Source: Hymenobacter psychrotolerans DSM 18569 (GTDB lineage: Bacteria > Bacteroidota > Bacteroidia > Cytophagales > Hymenobacteraceae). From it: 64,000 bases of DNA. How positions within the stretch are numbered: the first letter of the stretch is position 1; each line of letters begins with the position of its first letter. Below, one piece after another: positions 49,900-58,304 of the stretch. The notes below the pieces were generated by a model. It saw only the letters and a program-made list of their open reading frames with translations. It was not told the DNA's origin and made no database searches. The stretch is from NCBI RefSeq assembly GCF_900142395.1, contig NZ_FRAS01000007.1:62001-126000 (forward strand), read 5' to 3'. A program made the position numbers and the translations under genes.

Positions 49900-51252
49900 A
49901 TGATTCTCATTGATAAAGCACTGGAAAAGCGGCAGCGCGACGGCAACCCCATTCGGGTAGGCATGATTGGCGCGGGGTTTATGGCCCGGGGCGTAGCCCG
50001 CCAGATCTGCTGCTATGTGCCCGGCATGGAGCTGGTGGCCATTGCCAACCGCACGCCCGAGCGCGCCCGGGCCATCTATGCCGAAGCCGGCGTGACGGCA
50101 GTGCACGAAGTAGCCTCGGTAGCGCAGCTGGAAACCTGCATTGCGCTGGGCCAGCCGGCCATCACCGACGATGCGCTGCTGCTGAGCCGCGCCGCCGGAA
50201 TCGACGCCATTATTGAAGTAACCGGCGCCGTGGAGCACGGTGCCCATGTAGTGCTGGAAGCCATCCGGCACGGCAAGCACATTATTCTGCTCAATGCCGA
50301 ACTGGACGGCACGGTAGGCCCTATTCTGAAAGTGTACGCCGACCAGGCCGGCGTGGTCTACTCCGTGGCCGATGGCGACCAGCCGGGCGTAACGCTCAAT
50401 CTGGCGCGTTTCGTGAAGGGGCTGGGCGTAACGCCGGTGCTGTGCGGCAACATCAAAGGCCTGCACGACCCGTACCGCAACCCCACCACGCAGGAAGGCT
50501 TTGCGCGGCAATGGGGCCAGAACCCGAGCATGGTAACCAGCTTCGCCGATGGCAGCAAAATCAGCTTTGAGCAGGCCGTAATTGCGAATGCGCTGGACAT
50601 GCGCGTGGCGCGGCGCGGTATGCTGGGGCCCACTGTAGAGCCGGGTACGCCCATCAGCAAAGCTGCCGAGTGGTACCCGCAGGAGCTGCTGCTGAGTGGC
50701 GGCCCTGGCATTGTCGATTACGTAGTGGGCGCCGAGCCCGGCCCCGGCGTGTTTGTGCTGGGCACCATCGATGACGCGGTGCAGCAACACTACCTCAAGC
50801 TCTATAAGCTGGGGCCCGGGCCACTCTACTGCTTCTACACGCCCTATCACCTCTGCCACTTCGAAACGCCGACTACCGTAGCCCGCGCCGTGCTGTTTCA
50901 GGATGCGGCGCTGGCCCCGGCCGGCCCCATGCGCGTGGAAGTCGTGACGGCCGCCAAAATACCGCTCTTCGCCGGGCAGGTGCTCGATGGTATCGGGCAC
51001 TACCACACCTACGGGCTGGCCGAGAATGCCGACGTTACGCAGCGCGAAAACCTGCTTCCTATCGGGGTGGCCGAAGGCTGCACGCTCCGCCACGATGTGG
51101 AGCGCGACCAGGTGCTAACCTACGACGACGTTATGCTACCCGAAGGCCGCCTCATCGACCGGCTGCGCGCCGAGCAGGCAGCGCACTTCCAAACTCCGCT
51201 CTTCACTTTCCCCGTTCCCTTGCTTGCCGAACCTCCTACTTTGCTGCGTTGA
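49900..51252 (+). CDS. NAD(P)-dependent oxidoreductase with SAF domain (homoserine-dehydrogenase-like)
   Basis: A 450-residue protein with an N-terminal Rossmann fold (RVGMIGAGFMARGVARQI at 19-36, GxGxxA type), an AIANRTPERARAIYAEAG segment, and a central region with VYSVADGDQPGVTLNLARFVKGLG. The C-terminal SAF-like domain (residues about 380-435) contains GVAEGCTLRHDVERDQVLTYDDV, as in AFP-III-type and NeuB C-termini. The family is often annotated homoserine dehydrogenase or SAF-domain oxidoreductase, but it occurs in glycan clusters with the genes around it here. Substrate unknown. Start at 49900 (MILIDKALEKRQRDG) fits a dehydrogenase N-terminal helix. Confidence 0.82.
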   Translation: MILIDKALEKRQRDGNPIRVGMIGAGFMARGVARQICCYVPGMELVAIANRTPERARAIYAEAGVTAVHEVASVAQLETCIALGQPAITDDALLLSRAAGIDAIIEVTGAVEHGAHVVLEAIRHGKHIILLNAELDGTVGPILKVYADQAGVVYSVADGDQPGVTLNLARFVKGLGVTPVLCGNIKGLHDPYRNPTTQEGFARQWGQNPSMVTSFADGSKISFEQAVIANALDMRVARRGMLGPTVEPGTPISKAAEWYPQELLLSGGPGIVDYVVGAEPGPGVFVLGTIDDAVQQHYLKLYKLGPGPLYCFYTPYHLCHFETPTTVARAVLFQDAALAPAGPMRVEVVTAAKIPLFAGQVLDGIGHYHTYGLAENADVTQRENLLPIGVAEGCTLRHDVERDQVLTYDDVMLPEGRLIDRLRAEQAAHFQTPLFTFPVPLLAEPPTLLR

Positions 51253-51294
51253 GGAATCTGCGCTGCAGTTTCGTCCCGTTTTCTACCCAACCAC

Positions 51295-52632
51295 ATGTAC
51301 GCCCTGTCCGCTCCCAGTACGGCTGCCCTCTCTGAGGGAACGGCCGTAGAATGTACTCCCGCGCCCCGCGCCAGCCGGCCTAAGCCAGTTGAGCCCCCGG
51401 CCAGCCCCTGCCGCTTCTGCGGTGCCCCCCTCGACGTGACATTTGTGAACCTGGGGACCTCGCCGCTGTGCCAGCACCATGTGCGGCCCCACCAATACAA
51501 CCACGCCGAAGCCTTCTATCCGCTGCATGCGCGTGTATGCCGGGCGTGCTTCCTGGTGCAACTGGATAAGTTCGTTACCTCAGAGCAGATTTTCCAGGAC
51601 GACTACGCCTATTTCTCTTCGTATTCGGCCTCCTGGCTCCGCCATGCCAGCCGCTACACCGACATGGCAACTGCCCGCTTCGAGCTTGATGCCGACAGCC
51701 AGGTTGTGGAAGTAGCGTCCAATGACGGGTACCTGCTGCAGTATTTCGTGGCAAAAGGCATTCCGGTGCTGGGAATAGAGCCCGCCCGAAATGTGGCCGA
51801 AGTGGCCCGGGGCAAGGGCATCGATACGCTGGGGCGGTTCTTTGGGTGCGAAACGGCGCAATATGTAGCCGCTACCACCGGCCAGGCCGATTTGCTGCTC
51901 GGCAACAACGTGCTGGCTCACGTGCCCGATATCAACGACTTTGTGGCGGGTATGAAGCTGCTGCTCAAGCCTGAGGGTGTGATAACCATGGAGTTTCCGC
52001 ATCTGCTGCGCCTGATGGAAGGCAACCAGTTCGACACCATCTACCACGAGCATTTCAGCTACCTGTCGTTCTACACCGTGGAGCTCATTTTTGCCCATCA
52101 CGGCCTCACGCTCTTTGATGTCGAAGAACTTTCTACGCATGGCGGCTCGCTCCGCATCTTCGCCCGCCACACCGGCGCGGCAGGCTGGCCCGTGAGCGAG
52201 CGGGTAATGGAGCTGCGCGCACGGGAGGTGCAGGACGGTATCACAAGCCTGGCTTCCTATGCTGACTTCGAGGAGAAGGCCAAGGAAACCAAGCGCAAGC
52301 TGCTGGAATTTCTGATAGACGCTAAGCGCCGGGGCAAAACGGTGGTGGGGTACGGGGCTCCCGGCAAAGGCAATACCCTGCTCAATTATTGCGGTATTCA
52401 CACTGATTTCCTGGACTATACGGTAGATGTAAGCCCGCACAAGCAGGGCAATTTCCTGCCCGGTACCCGCATTCCTATCTGCCACCCCGACCTGATCTTC
52501 GAAACCCGGCCCGACTACGTGCTCATTCTGCCCTGGAACCTGCGGGAGGAAATAATGGAGCAGATGGCCGGCATTCGGAAATGGGGCGGCCGGTTTGTGG
52601 TGCCCATTCCGGAAGTGCTCATCTACGCCTGA
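51295..52632 (+). CDS. Deoxysugar C-methyltransferase (SAM-dependent)
   Basis: A 445-residue three-domain enzyme of the TylC3/TcaB9 class that C-methylates 4-keto-6-deoxysugar nucleotides at C3. The N-terminal zinc domain has Cys39, Cys42 (CRFC), Cys82 and Cys85 (CRAC). The SAM domain has VEVASNDGYLLQYF and FPHLLRLMEGNQFDTIYHEHFSYL (conserved His-Glu-His). The C-terminal domain has VGYGAPGKGNTLLNYC and CHPDLIFETRPDYVLILPWNL. It would create a branched sugar. It lies 42 bases after the oxidoreductase. Confidence 0.9.
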   Translation: MYALSAPSTAALSEGTAVECTPAPRASRPKPVEPPASPCRFCGAPLDVTFVNLGTSPLCQHHVRPHQYNHAEAFYPLHARVCRACFLVQLDKFVTSEQIFQDDYAYFSSYSASWLRHASRYTDMATARFELDADSQVVEVASNDGYLLQYFVAKGIPVLGIEPARNVAEVARGKGIDTLGRFFGCETAQYVAATTGQADLLLGNNVLAHVPDINDFVAGMKLLLKPEGVITMEFPHLLRLMEGNQFDTIYHEHFSYLSFYTVELIFAHHGLTLFDVEELSTHGGSLRIFARHTGAAGWPVSERVMELRAREVQDGITSLASYADFEEKAKETKRKLLEFLIDAKRRGKTVVGYGAPGKGNTLLNYCGIHTDFLDYTVDVSPHKQGNFLPGTRIPICHPDLIFETRPDYVLILPWNLREEIMEQMAGIRKWGGRFVVPIPEVLIYA

Positions 52633-52705
52633 ACCCGAGTTAGGCTGCTACTCCGGCACACGCAAGCACCCCAATTCTTCCTCTGAACTGCCTCAGATTC
52701 AGCAG

Positions 52706-54049
52706 ATGCCACACCTCACCACTCCAGAAGCTCCGGCAGCCTTGTCTGCTAGCCTGCAAACAGGCGCTCAGCTGCATGCGCTGCTGGAGCGGCTGTTTCC
52801 CATCTGCCGCAGCATCACCGGCGACGGGGTGCGCCAGACGCTGGCCGTGGTGCAGGAATATCTGCCTGATCTGCAGGTCCATGAAGTGCCCAGCGGCACC
52901 CCCGTGCTCGACTGGACAGTGCCCGCCGAGTGGAACATCCGGGATGCCTGGGTGAAAAATGCTGCCGGCGAGCGGGTCATCGACTTTCAGCAGCACAGCC
53001 TGCATGTGCTGGGCTACAGCACCCCGGTGCGGGGCTGGTTTTCGCGGCAGGAACTGGAGCAGCACTTGTTTTCGCTGCCCGAGCAGCCCACCCTGATTCC
53101 GTACCGCACCAGCTACTACCAGCCGGGCTGGGGCTTCTGCCTTAGCCACGAAGCCCGGCTGGCCTTGTCCGATGAATACTACGAAGTGTGCATCGACAGC
53201 ACCCTCGACGAGCACGGCTCCCTGACTTATGGAGAACTGGTGCTGCCGGCGACGGTGGCAAGGGAAGAAGCCGCTGGGGAAGTGCTGCTCTCGTGCCACT
53301 GCTGCCATCCGTCGCTGGCCAACGACAATCTGTCGGGGCTGGTGGTAGCCGTGGCGCTGGCCGGGTACCTGGCCCGGCAGCCGCGCCGCTACGCCTACCG
53401 CTTCGTGTTTGGGCCGGGCACTATCGGCAGCATTACGTGGCTGGCCCGCAACCCAGAGGCCGTGGCCCGCATCCGGCACGGGCTGGTGCTGACACTGTTG
53501 GGCGGGCCGGGAGATTTCACCTACAAGCAAAGCCGCCGCGGCACTGCCGCCACGGACCAGGCCGTGGCCCTGGCCCTGCGCGATAGGGCCGCTGCGCACC
53601 ACATACGGCCGTGGCTGCCCTACGGCTATGATGAGCGCCAGTACTGTTCGCCGGGGTTCAATCTGCCGGTAGGCTGCCTGTCGCGCACGCCCTTTGGCGA
53701 GTTTGCGGAGTACCATACCTCTGCCGACAATCCGTCCTTTGTCCGGCCCGGGCAGCTGCAGCAAGCCCTGGAGCTGGTGCAGCAGATTTGCCGGGTTTTT
53801 GAGCACAACCGAACCTACCGCAACCTCAGGCCCTACGGCGAGCCGCAGCTGGGCCGCCGGGGGCTGTACAAAGGAGTGGGGGGCGGCTCTGAGGGCCAGC
53901 AGTGGCAGATGGCCCTGCTCTGGGTGCTGAGTCTGTCTGACGGCGAGCATAGTTTGCCAGCCGTAGCCGAGCAGTCGGGCCTGCCTTTCGAACTGCTGCA
54001 CCGCGCCGCCCAGTCCCTGGCTGCCACCGATTTGCTGGAGCCGGTTTAG
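52706..54049 (+). CDS. DUF4910 domain protein (M28-like, aminopeptidase fold)
   Basis: A 447-residue DUF4910 protein. It has an M28-like zinc peptidase core with likely ligands in CHCCHPSLANDNLSG (His198, His201, Asp207) and EYHTSADN, plus the segment PGTIGSITW and YGYDERQYCSPGFNLPVGC. The catalytic Glu seen as PETIGS in some relatives reads PGTIGS here. The C-terminus is a winged helix (LPAVAEQSGLPFELLHRAAQ). The family is common in glycan and flagellin-modification clusters; its reaction is unproven. The start at 52706 is chosen because the longer frame overlaps the methyltransferase. It is the sixth gene of the cassette. Confidence 0.85.
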   Translation: MPHLTTPEAPAALSASLQTGAQLHALLERLFPICRSITGDGVRQTLAVVQEYLPDLQVHEVPSGTPVLDWTVPAEWNIRDAWVKNAAGERVIDFQQHSLHVLGYSTPVRGWFSRQELEQHLFSLPEQPTLIPYRTSYYQPGWGFCLSHEARLALSDEYYEVCIDSTLDEHGSLTYGELVLPATVAREEAAGEVLLSCHCCHPSLANDNLSGLVVAVALAGYLARQPRRYAYRFVFGPGTIGSITWLARNPEAVARIRHGLVLTLLGGPGDFTYKQSRRGTAATDQAVALALRDRAAAHHIRPWLPYGYDERQYCSPGFNLPVGCLSRTPFGEFAEYHTSADNPSFVRPGQLQQALELVQQICRVFEHNRTYRNLRPYGEPQLGRRGLYKGVGGGSEGQQWQMALLWVLSLSDGEHSLPAVAEQSGLPFELLHRAAQSLAATDLLEPV

Positions 54050-54081
54050 GCTTCGTTTCACTTGCGCCACGCGCCTGACCT

Positions 54082-55449
54082 ATGAAAACCGAACTGCCAC
54101 TCACCGCCGACTTTCAGCCTCCATCGGTACTGCCAGCGGAGCCGGATTTTTCGGGCTCGGTGGCGCTGGGCGCCCGTTTCCATGCCGCCATACCGGGTGG
54201 GGCGCACACCTACGCCAAAGGCGACGACCAGTTTCCCGAACAGATGGCGCCCTACATCGTGCGGGGTGCCGGCTGCCGCGTCTGGGACGTAGATGGCAAC
54301 GAGTTCATAGAGTTTGGGGCCGGACTGCGCTCCGTAACTCTGGGCCATGCGTATGCGCCGGTGGTGGCGGCCGCGCGGCAGCAGCTGGAACTGGGCGTGA
54401 ATTTTGGGCGGCCGGCGGTGCTGGAGCTGGAAACAGCCGAAGAGTTTCTCGACTTCACGCGGGCCGGCGACATGGTGAAATTCGCTAAAAACGGCTCCGA
54501 TGCCACCAGCGCCGCCGTGAAGCTGGCCCGCGCCTACACTGGCCGCAGCCTGGTAGCCATCTGCCACGACCACCCGTTTTTCTCCGTCGATGATTGGTTT
54601 ATCGGGACTACGCCGCTACGCGCGGGCATTCCGGCAGCCATCAGCAGCCTGACCGTCAGCTTTTTCTACAACAATCTGGCTAGCGCCGAAGCACTGTTTG
54701 CCCATTATCCTAGCCAGATAGCCTGCCTGCTGCTGGAAGTGGAGAAAGACGTGCCCCCGGCCCCCGGCTTTCTGCAGGGCCTGCGCCGCCTCTGCGACCG
54801 GGAAGGCGCAGTTCTCATCTTCGACGAAATCATCACCGGGTTTCGCTGGCACAACCAAGGGGCGCAGGCCTGCTACGGGGTTCGCCCAGACCTGAGCACC
54901 TGGGGCAAAGCCCTGGCCAACGGCTTCAGCCTGGCGGCCCTTTCCGGCCGGCGCGAACTGATGGAACGCGGCGGCCTGCACCACCCGCACGACCGGGTGT
55001 TCCTGCTTTCCACCACGTACGGCGCCGAAACCCACGCCCTGGCTGCTGCCCGCGCCGTGCTGCACGAATACCAGACACAGCCCGTGGTAGATGCGCTATG
55101 GCAGACGGGCCGGCAATTGGCGGAAGGCCTGCGCCAGGCGGCGCAGGAGCAGGGAGTGGCGGAGCAAGTACAGGCCGTCGGCCAGCCCTGCTGCCTCGTC
55201 TACACCACCCGCGCCGCCGATGGACAGCATTCGGCGGCCTTCAGGACGCTGTTTCTGCAGGAAACGCTCCGGCGCGGCCTGCTGATGCCTTCGCTCATCG
55301 TCAACTATTCCCACACGCCGGCCGTCATCAACGAAGTGCTGGAGCGGCTCTACGATGTGCTGGGAGTGTACCGGCGTGCCCTCGAAGACGGCGTGGAGCA
55401 GTATCTGCGCGGCGCTCCGGTAAAATCGGTATACCGCCCCCGAAACTAA
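54082..55449 (+). CDS. Class III PLP-dependent aminotransferase (glutamate-1-semialdehyde aminomutase-like)
   Basis: A 455-residue PLP enzyme. The Schiff-base lysine is Lys276 in TWGKALANGFSLAAL, the PLP Asp is in LIFDEIITGFRW, and the N-terminal GAHTYAKGDDQFPEQMAPYI and GAGLRSVTLGHAYAPV match GSA-type members. It is not close enough to HemL of tetrapyrrole synthesis to call it that; the glycan context suggests it aminates or isomerises a sugar or C3/C4-type side chain. It lies 32 bases after the DUF4910 gene. Confidence 0.88.
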   Translation: MKTELPLTADFQPPSVLPAEPDFSGSVALGARFHAAIPGGAHTYAKGDDQFPEQMAPYIVRGAGCRVWDVDGNEFIEFGAGLRSVTLGHAYAPVVAAARQQLELGVNFGRPAVLELETAEEFLDFTRAGDMVKFAKNGSDATSAAVKLARAYTGRSLVAICHDHPFFSVDDWFIGTTPLRAGIPAAISSLTVSFFYNNLASAEALFAHYPSQIACLLLEVEKDVPPAPGFLQGLRRLCDREGAVLIFDEIITGFRWHNQGAQACYGVRPDLSTWGKALANGFSLAALSGRRELMERGGLHHPHDRVFLLSTTYGAETHALAAARAVLHEYQTQPVVDALWQTGRQLAEGLRQAAQEQGVAEQVQAVGQPCCLVYTTRAADGQHSAAFRTLFLQETLRRGLLMPSLIVNYSHTPAVINEVLERLYDVLGVYRRALEDGVEQYLRGAPVKSVYRPRN

Positions 55450-55537
55450 CGGCGCGGTCAGAGCAGTCTGGCTCACTTTTTCTGCGGTGGTGCACTTGTT
55501 GGCCCTCCGCTTCTACGTACTAATACCTCCGGCTTCT

Positions 55538-56797
55538 ATGCTACGCATCCTGCTCATCCACAACTTCTACCAGCAGCCCGGCGGCGAAGATGCCGTGTTT
55601 CGGGCCGAGTGTGCGTTGCTGCGGGCAAATGGCCATGCAGTCGAGACACTGGAATTTCATAATACCGATATAGAAACCGGCGCGCTGGGCAAGCTGCGGG
55701 CGGGGCTGCTGGGCTTCTACAACCCGGGTAGCGCCCGCCGCCTGCGAACGGCTGTTGCGGCGTTTCGGCCCGATGTCATTCATATCCACAATCTGTTTCC
55801 GGTAGGTTCCCCAGCCCTTTTGTGGGCTGCCCACGCGGCCGGCGTACCCGTCGTGATGACCTTGCACAACTACCGGCTCATCTGTCCCGGCGCGTTGCTT
55901 TACACCGATGGCAAGCTGTATGAGGCCAGCGTGCACCGGCTGTTTCCGTGGGATGCCGTTCGGCGTAAACTCTACCGCAACTCGGCAGTGCAGACGGCAG
56001 CGGTGGCCGCCATTACGGGGCTGCACAAGCTGCTGGGCACCTGGCGCTGGGGCGTGCGCCGCTATATCACGCTCACGCAGTTTGCCCGGCAGCGCTACCT
56101 CGATTCGTCGCTGCGGCTACGGCCGGAGCAGGTAGTGTATAAGTCTAATTTCCTGGTTGAGCCAGCGCCGGTGGCTTCTGCTGCCCGGCGGGCGAATCAT
56201 TTGCTGTTTGTGGGCCGGCTCTCCCCGGAAAAGGGGCTGCACACCCTGCTGGCCGCCGCCGCCGCGCATGCGCTACCTCTGGTAGTGGTAGGCGACGGCC
56301 CCCTGCTCGCCGAAGTAGAAGCATGCGCCGCCGCTACTCCTTCGGTGCAGTATGCCGGCCCCGCCGATGCCGCCGGCGTGGCAGCGGCTATGCGCCACTG
56401 CCGGGCGCTGGTGATGCCGTCGGAGTGCGTGGAAGGCATGCCCATGGTTGTGCTGGAGGCGTTTGCTGCGGGCACGCCGGTGCTGGCAGCCCGGCGGGGT
56501 GGCCCCGGCGAAATGGTCAAGCCGGGCAGTAATGGCCTGTTGTTTGAGCCCGGCGACGCGGAAGGCCTTGCCCAGGCCGCTCATTCCCTGCTAGCTGATG
56601 CCGAGCTGGCCCGCCGGCTGGGCGAAGGTGGGCGCGCCAGCTATGAGGCGCTGTATACGCCCGCCCGCAACTATGCCCGCCTGCTCAGTATCTACCAGGA
56701 AGCAGTAGCAGAAGCGGCCGGCTCCGGTGCCCTGGCCGACACGGCCCACCGGCCGCTACAGCCAAATGTGGCGGTAGAGGCCCGCGTGCTGAACTGA
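55538..56797 (+). CDS. Glycosyltransferase family 4 protein
   Basis: A 419-residue GT-B enzyme. Start MLRILLIHNFYQQPGGEDAVF is typical of GT4 members from Bacteroidota. The N-terminal domain has HIHNLFPVGSPALLW and VVMTLHNYRLICPGALL; the C-terminal donor domain has LLFVGRLSPEKGLHTLL, VVVGDGPLLAEVE, and the E-x7-E motif in SECVEGMPMVVLEAFAAGTPV. Donor and acceptor are unknown. It follows the aminotransferase by 88 bases and probably adds a residue of the surface glycan. Confidence 0.9.
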   Translation: MLRILLIHNFYQQPGGEDAVFRAECALLRANGHAVETLEFHNTDIETGALGKLRAGLLGFYNPGSARRLRTAVAAFRPDVIHIHNLFPVGSPALLWAAHAAGVPVVMTLHNYRLICPGALLYTDGKLYEASVHRLFPWDAVRRKLYRNSAVQTAAVAAITGLHKLLGTWRWGVRRYITLTQFARQRYLDSSLRLRPEQVVYKSNFLVEPAPVASAARRANHLLFVGRLSPEKGLHTLLAAAAAHALPLVVVGDGPLLAEVEACAAATPSVQYAGPADAAGVAAAMRHCRALVMPSECVEGMPMVVLEAFAAGTPVLAARRGGPGEMVKPGSNGLLFEPGDAEGLAQAAHSLLADAELARRLGEGGRASYEALYTPARNYARLLSIYQEAVAEAAGSGALADTAHRPLQPNVAVEARVLN

Positions 56798-57027
56798 AAC
56801 CACCGCAAGACCCATCAGCAGCAGTTCACAGACAAGCGTCAGCAGGTGAGCATGATTAAATGAATAGTATTTTCATTAAAATTTAACAAGAAAAAATATG
56901 ATTAAAATAGCATTAATGTCCGCAGGAAGAAGTAAGTTTAATCTCACTGCGGCTTCTCTCTGATTTCTGGTTTGCAGCGGCTTGTAAAATCTCAACAGAT
57001 TCCCACTTTTCTTCAAGGCTTTGCCCC

Positions 57028-58233
57028 ATGGAAACTTTAGCTTATCCGCCAGCGCCGGTAGTTGCCCGCCCGGCCACTTCGCAGCCACCCACCGACACGC
57101 TGCCCCGACCCGCCCGCCGGCGGCTACTCCACCTGCTGTGGGAGCTGCGCTACTCCGGCGCCGAGGTGATGGTGTATGACGCCAAAGAGTACTTTGAGTC
57201 GCAGGGGGTGTATGGGTCTATTGTGGCGCGGGGGCCTGAGTTCGGGCCCTATGCTCCCACGCTGGCTCGAGCAGGCTACCCTGTGGAGCACCTGCCGGCC
57301 CGCCGGAATCTGGGTTCGTTCATTGAGCTGTATCAGTATCTGCGCAAGCACCCCGCCGATATAGTGCATTTGCACCTGGAGGGCCTGTTTATCTGGCATT
57401 GCCTGGCAATCCGGCTAGCTTTCCCCAAGGCCCGCATTGTGCACACCCACCACGATGTATACTTCCAGTATCCGCCTTATCTGCGGCTCAAGCGCACGTT
57501 TCACCGCTGGCTGGCTACCAAATTGGGCGTGCGGCACGTGAGCATCGGCGAGTCGGTGCAGACTGTGGAGCGGGAGCATTTCCGCAACGATACCACCATT
57601 GTCTACAACTGGATTGACGAAAACGAATTCCGGCCGCCAACCCCGGGGCAGATAGCCGCGGCCCGCCAGGAAATTGGTATTGCGCCGGATGCCTTTGTGG
57701 TGCTGACAGTGGGCACCTGCAACGACAAGAAGTGTCACAACGAAATATTTGAGGCGGTGGCCCGCGTGAAAGACCAAATCCCCAACCTGGTTTTTCTGCA
57801 CCGCGGCACCGGCGACAACCTGCCCCAGGAGCGCGACTACGTGAAGCGGCTGGGCATCGAGCGGCACGTGCTGTTTCTCGACTACATCGACTACCTGCCC
57901 AAAGTGTTCTGGGCCTCCGATGGCTTCATCTTCTCCTCGCACTGGGAAGGGCTGGGCAACGTAATTCTACAGGCCATTGCCTGCAAAGTGCCCGTCATTC
58001 TTTACCAGGGATGGGGCATGAACGATTTCCGGCCCGCTGACCCCGCCGATACCTACGGCTATTGGATCAACCCGGATACTGAGCGGTTTGATGAAGCCCT
58101 ACTCGACCTGCACGCCCGCAAGCAGGATGGCCGAATCGAGGATTGGCGGGAAAAAGCCTATGCTTTCTACCGGAGGAAGTTCTCCGCCAAAAAGTCGCTG
58201 GCCAGGATGGTGGAGCAGTATCTGGGCGAGTAA
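57028..58233 (+). CDS. Glycosyltransferase family 4 protein
   Basis: A 401-residue GT-B enzyme. The N-terminal domain holds LHLLWELRYSGAEVMVYD-like and IVHLHLEGLFIWHCLAIRLAF sequences; the C-terminal domain has VLTVGTCNDKKCHNEIFEAV, HVLFLDYIDYLPKVFWASDGF and FSSHWEGLGNVILQAIACKVPV, the family E-x7-E site. Substrates unknown. It starts MRLHLLWE-like after a Pro-rich leader (PAPVVARPATSQPPTDT). The 230-base AT-rich gap before it suggests an own promoter. Together with the preceding GT4 it may extend the repeat unit. Confidence 0.88.
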   Translation: METLAYPPAPVVARPATSQPPTDTLPRPARRRLLHLLWELRYSGAEVMVYDAKEYFESQGVYGSIVARGPEFGPYAPTLARAGYPVEHLPARRNLGSFIELYQYLRKHPADIVHLHLEGLFIWHCLAIRLAFPKARIVHTHHDVYFQYPPYLRLKRTFHRWLATKLGVRHVSIGESVQTVEREHFRNDTTIVYNWIDENEFRPPTPGQIAAARQEIGIAPDAFVVLTVGTCNDKKCHNEIFEAVARVKDQIPNLVFLHRGTGDNLPQERDYVKRLGIERHVLFLDYIDYLPKVFWASDGFIFSSHWEGLGNVILQAIACKVPVILYQGWGMNDFRPADPADTYGYWINPDTERFDEALLDLHARKQDGRIEDWREKAYAFYRRKFSAKKSLARMVEQYLGE

Positions 58234-58246
58234 GACGGCCGGTCAG

Positions 58247-58286
58247 GCAACAAAAAAGCCCGGCCATAGGGCCGGGCTCTTGTTGA
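58247..58286. terminator. Bidirectional terminator
   Basis: Stem CAACA... AGCCCGGCC / GGCCGGGCT ...TGTTG between two convergent genes; on the minus strand a TTTTTTG tail follows, so it serves the beta-helix gene well. Confidence 0.85.
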
Positions 58287-58304
58287 AAGGAAGCAAGTCA
58301 GGAA

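Noticed and set aside
54082..55449. HemL (tetrapyrrole glutamate-1-semialdehyde aminomutase)
   Set aside because: The context is a glycan cassette and the N-terminal region departs from HemL; a sugar- or acyl-type aminotransferase is more plausible.
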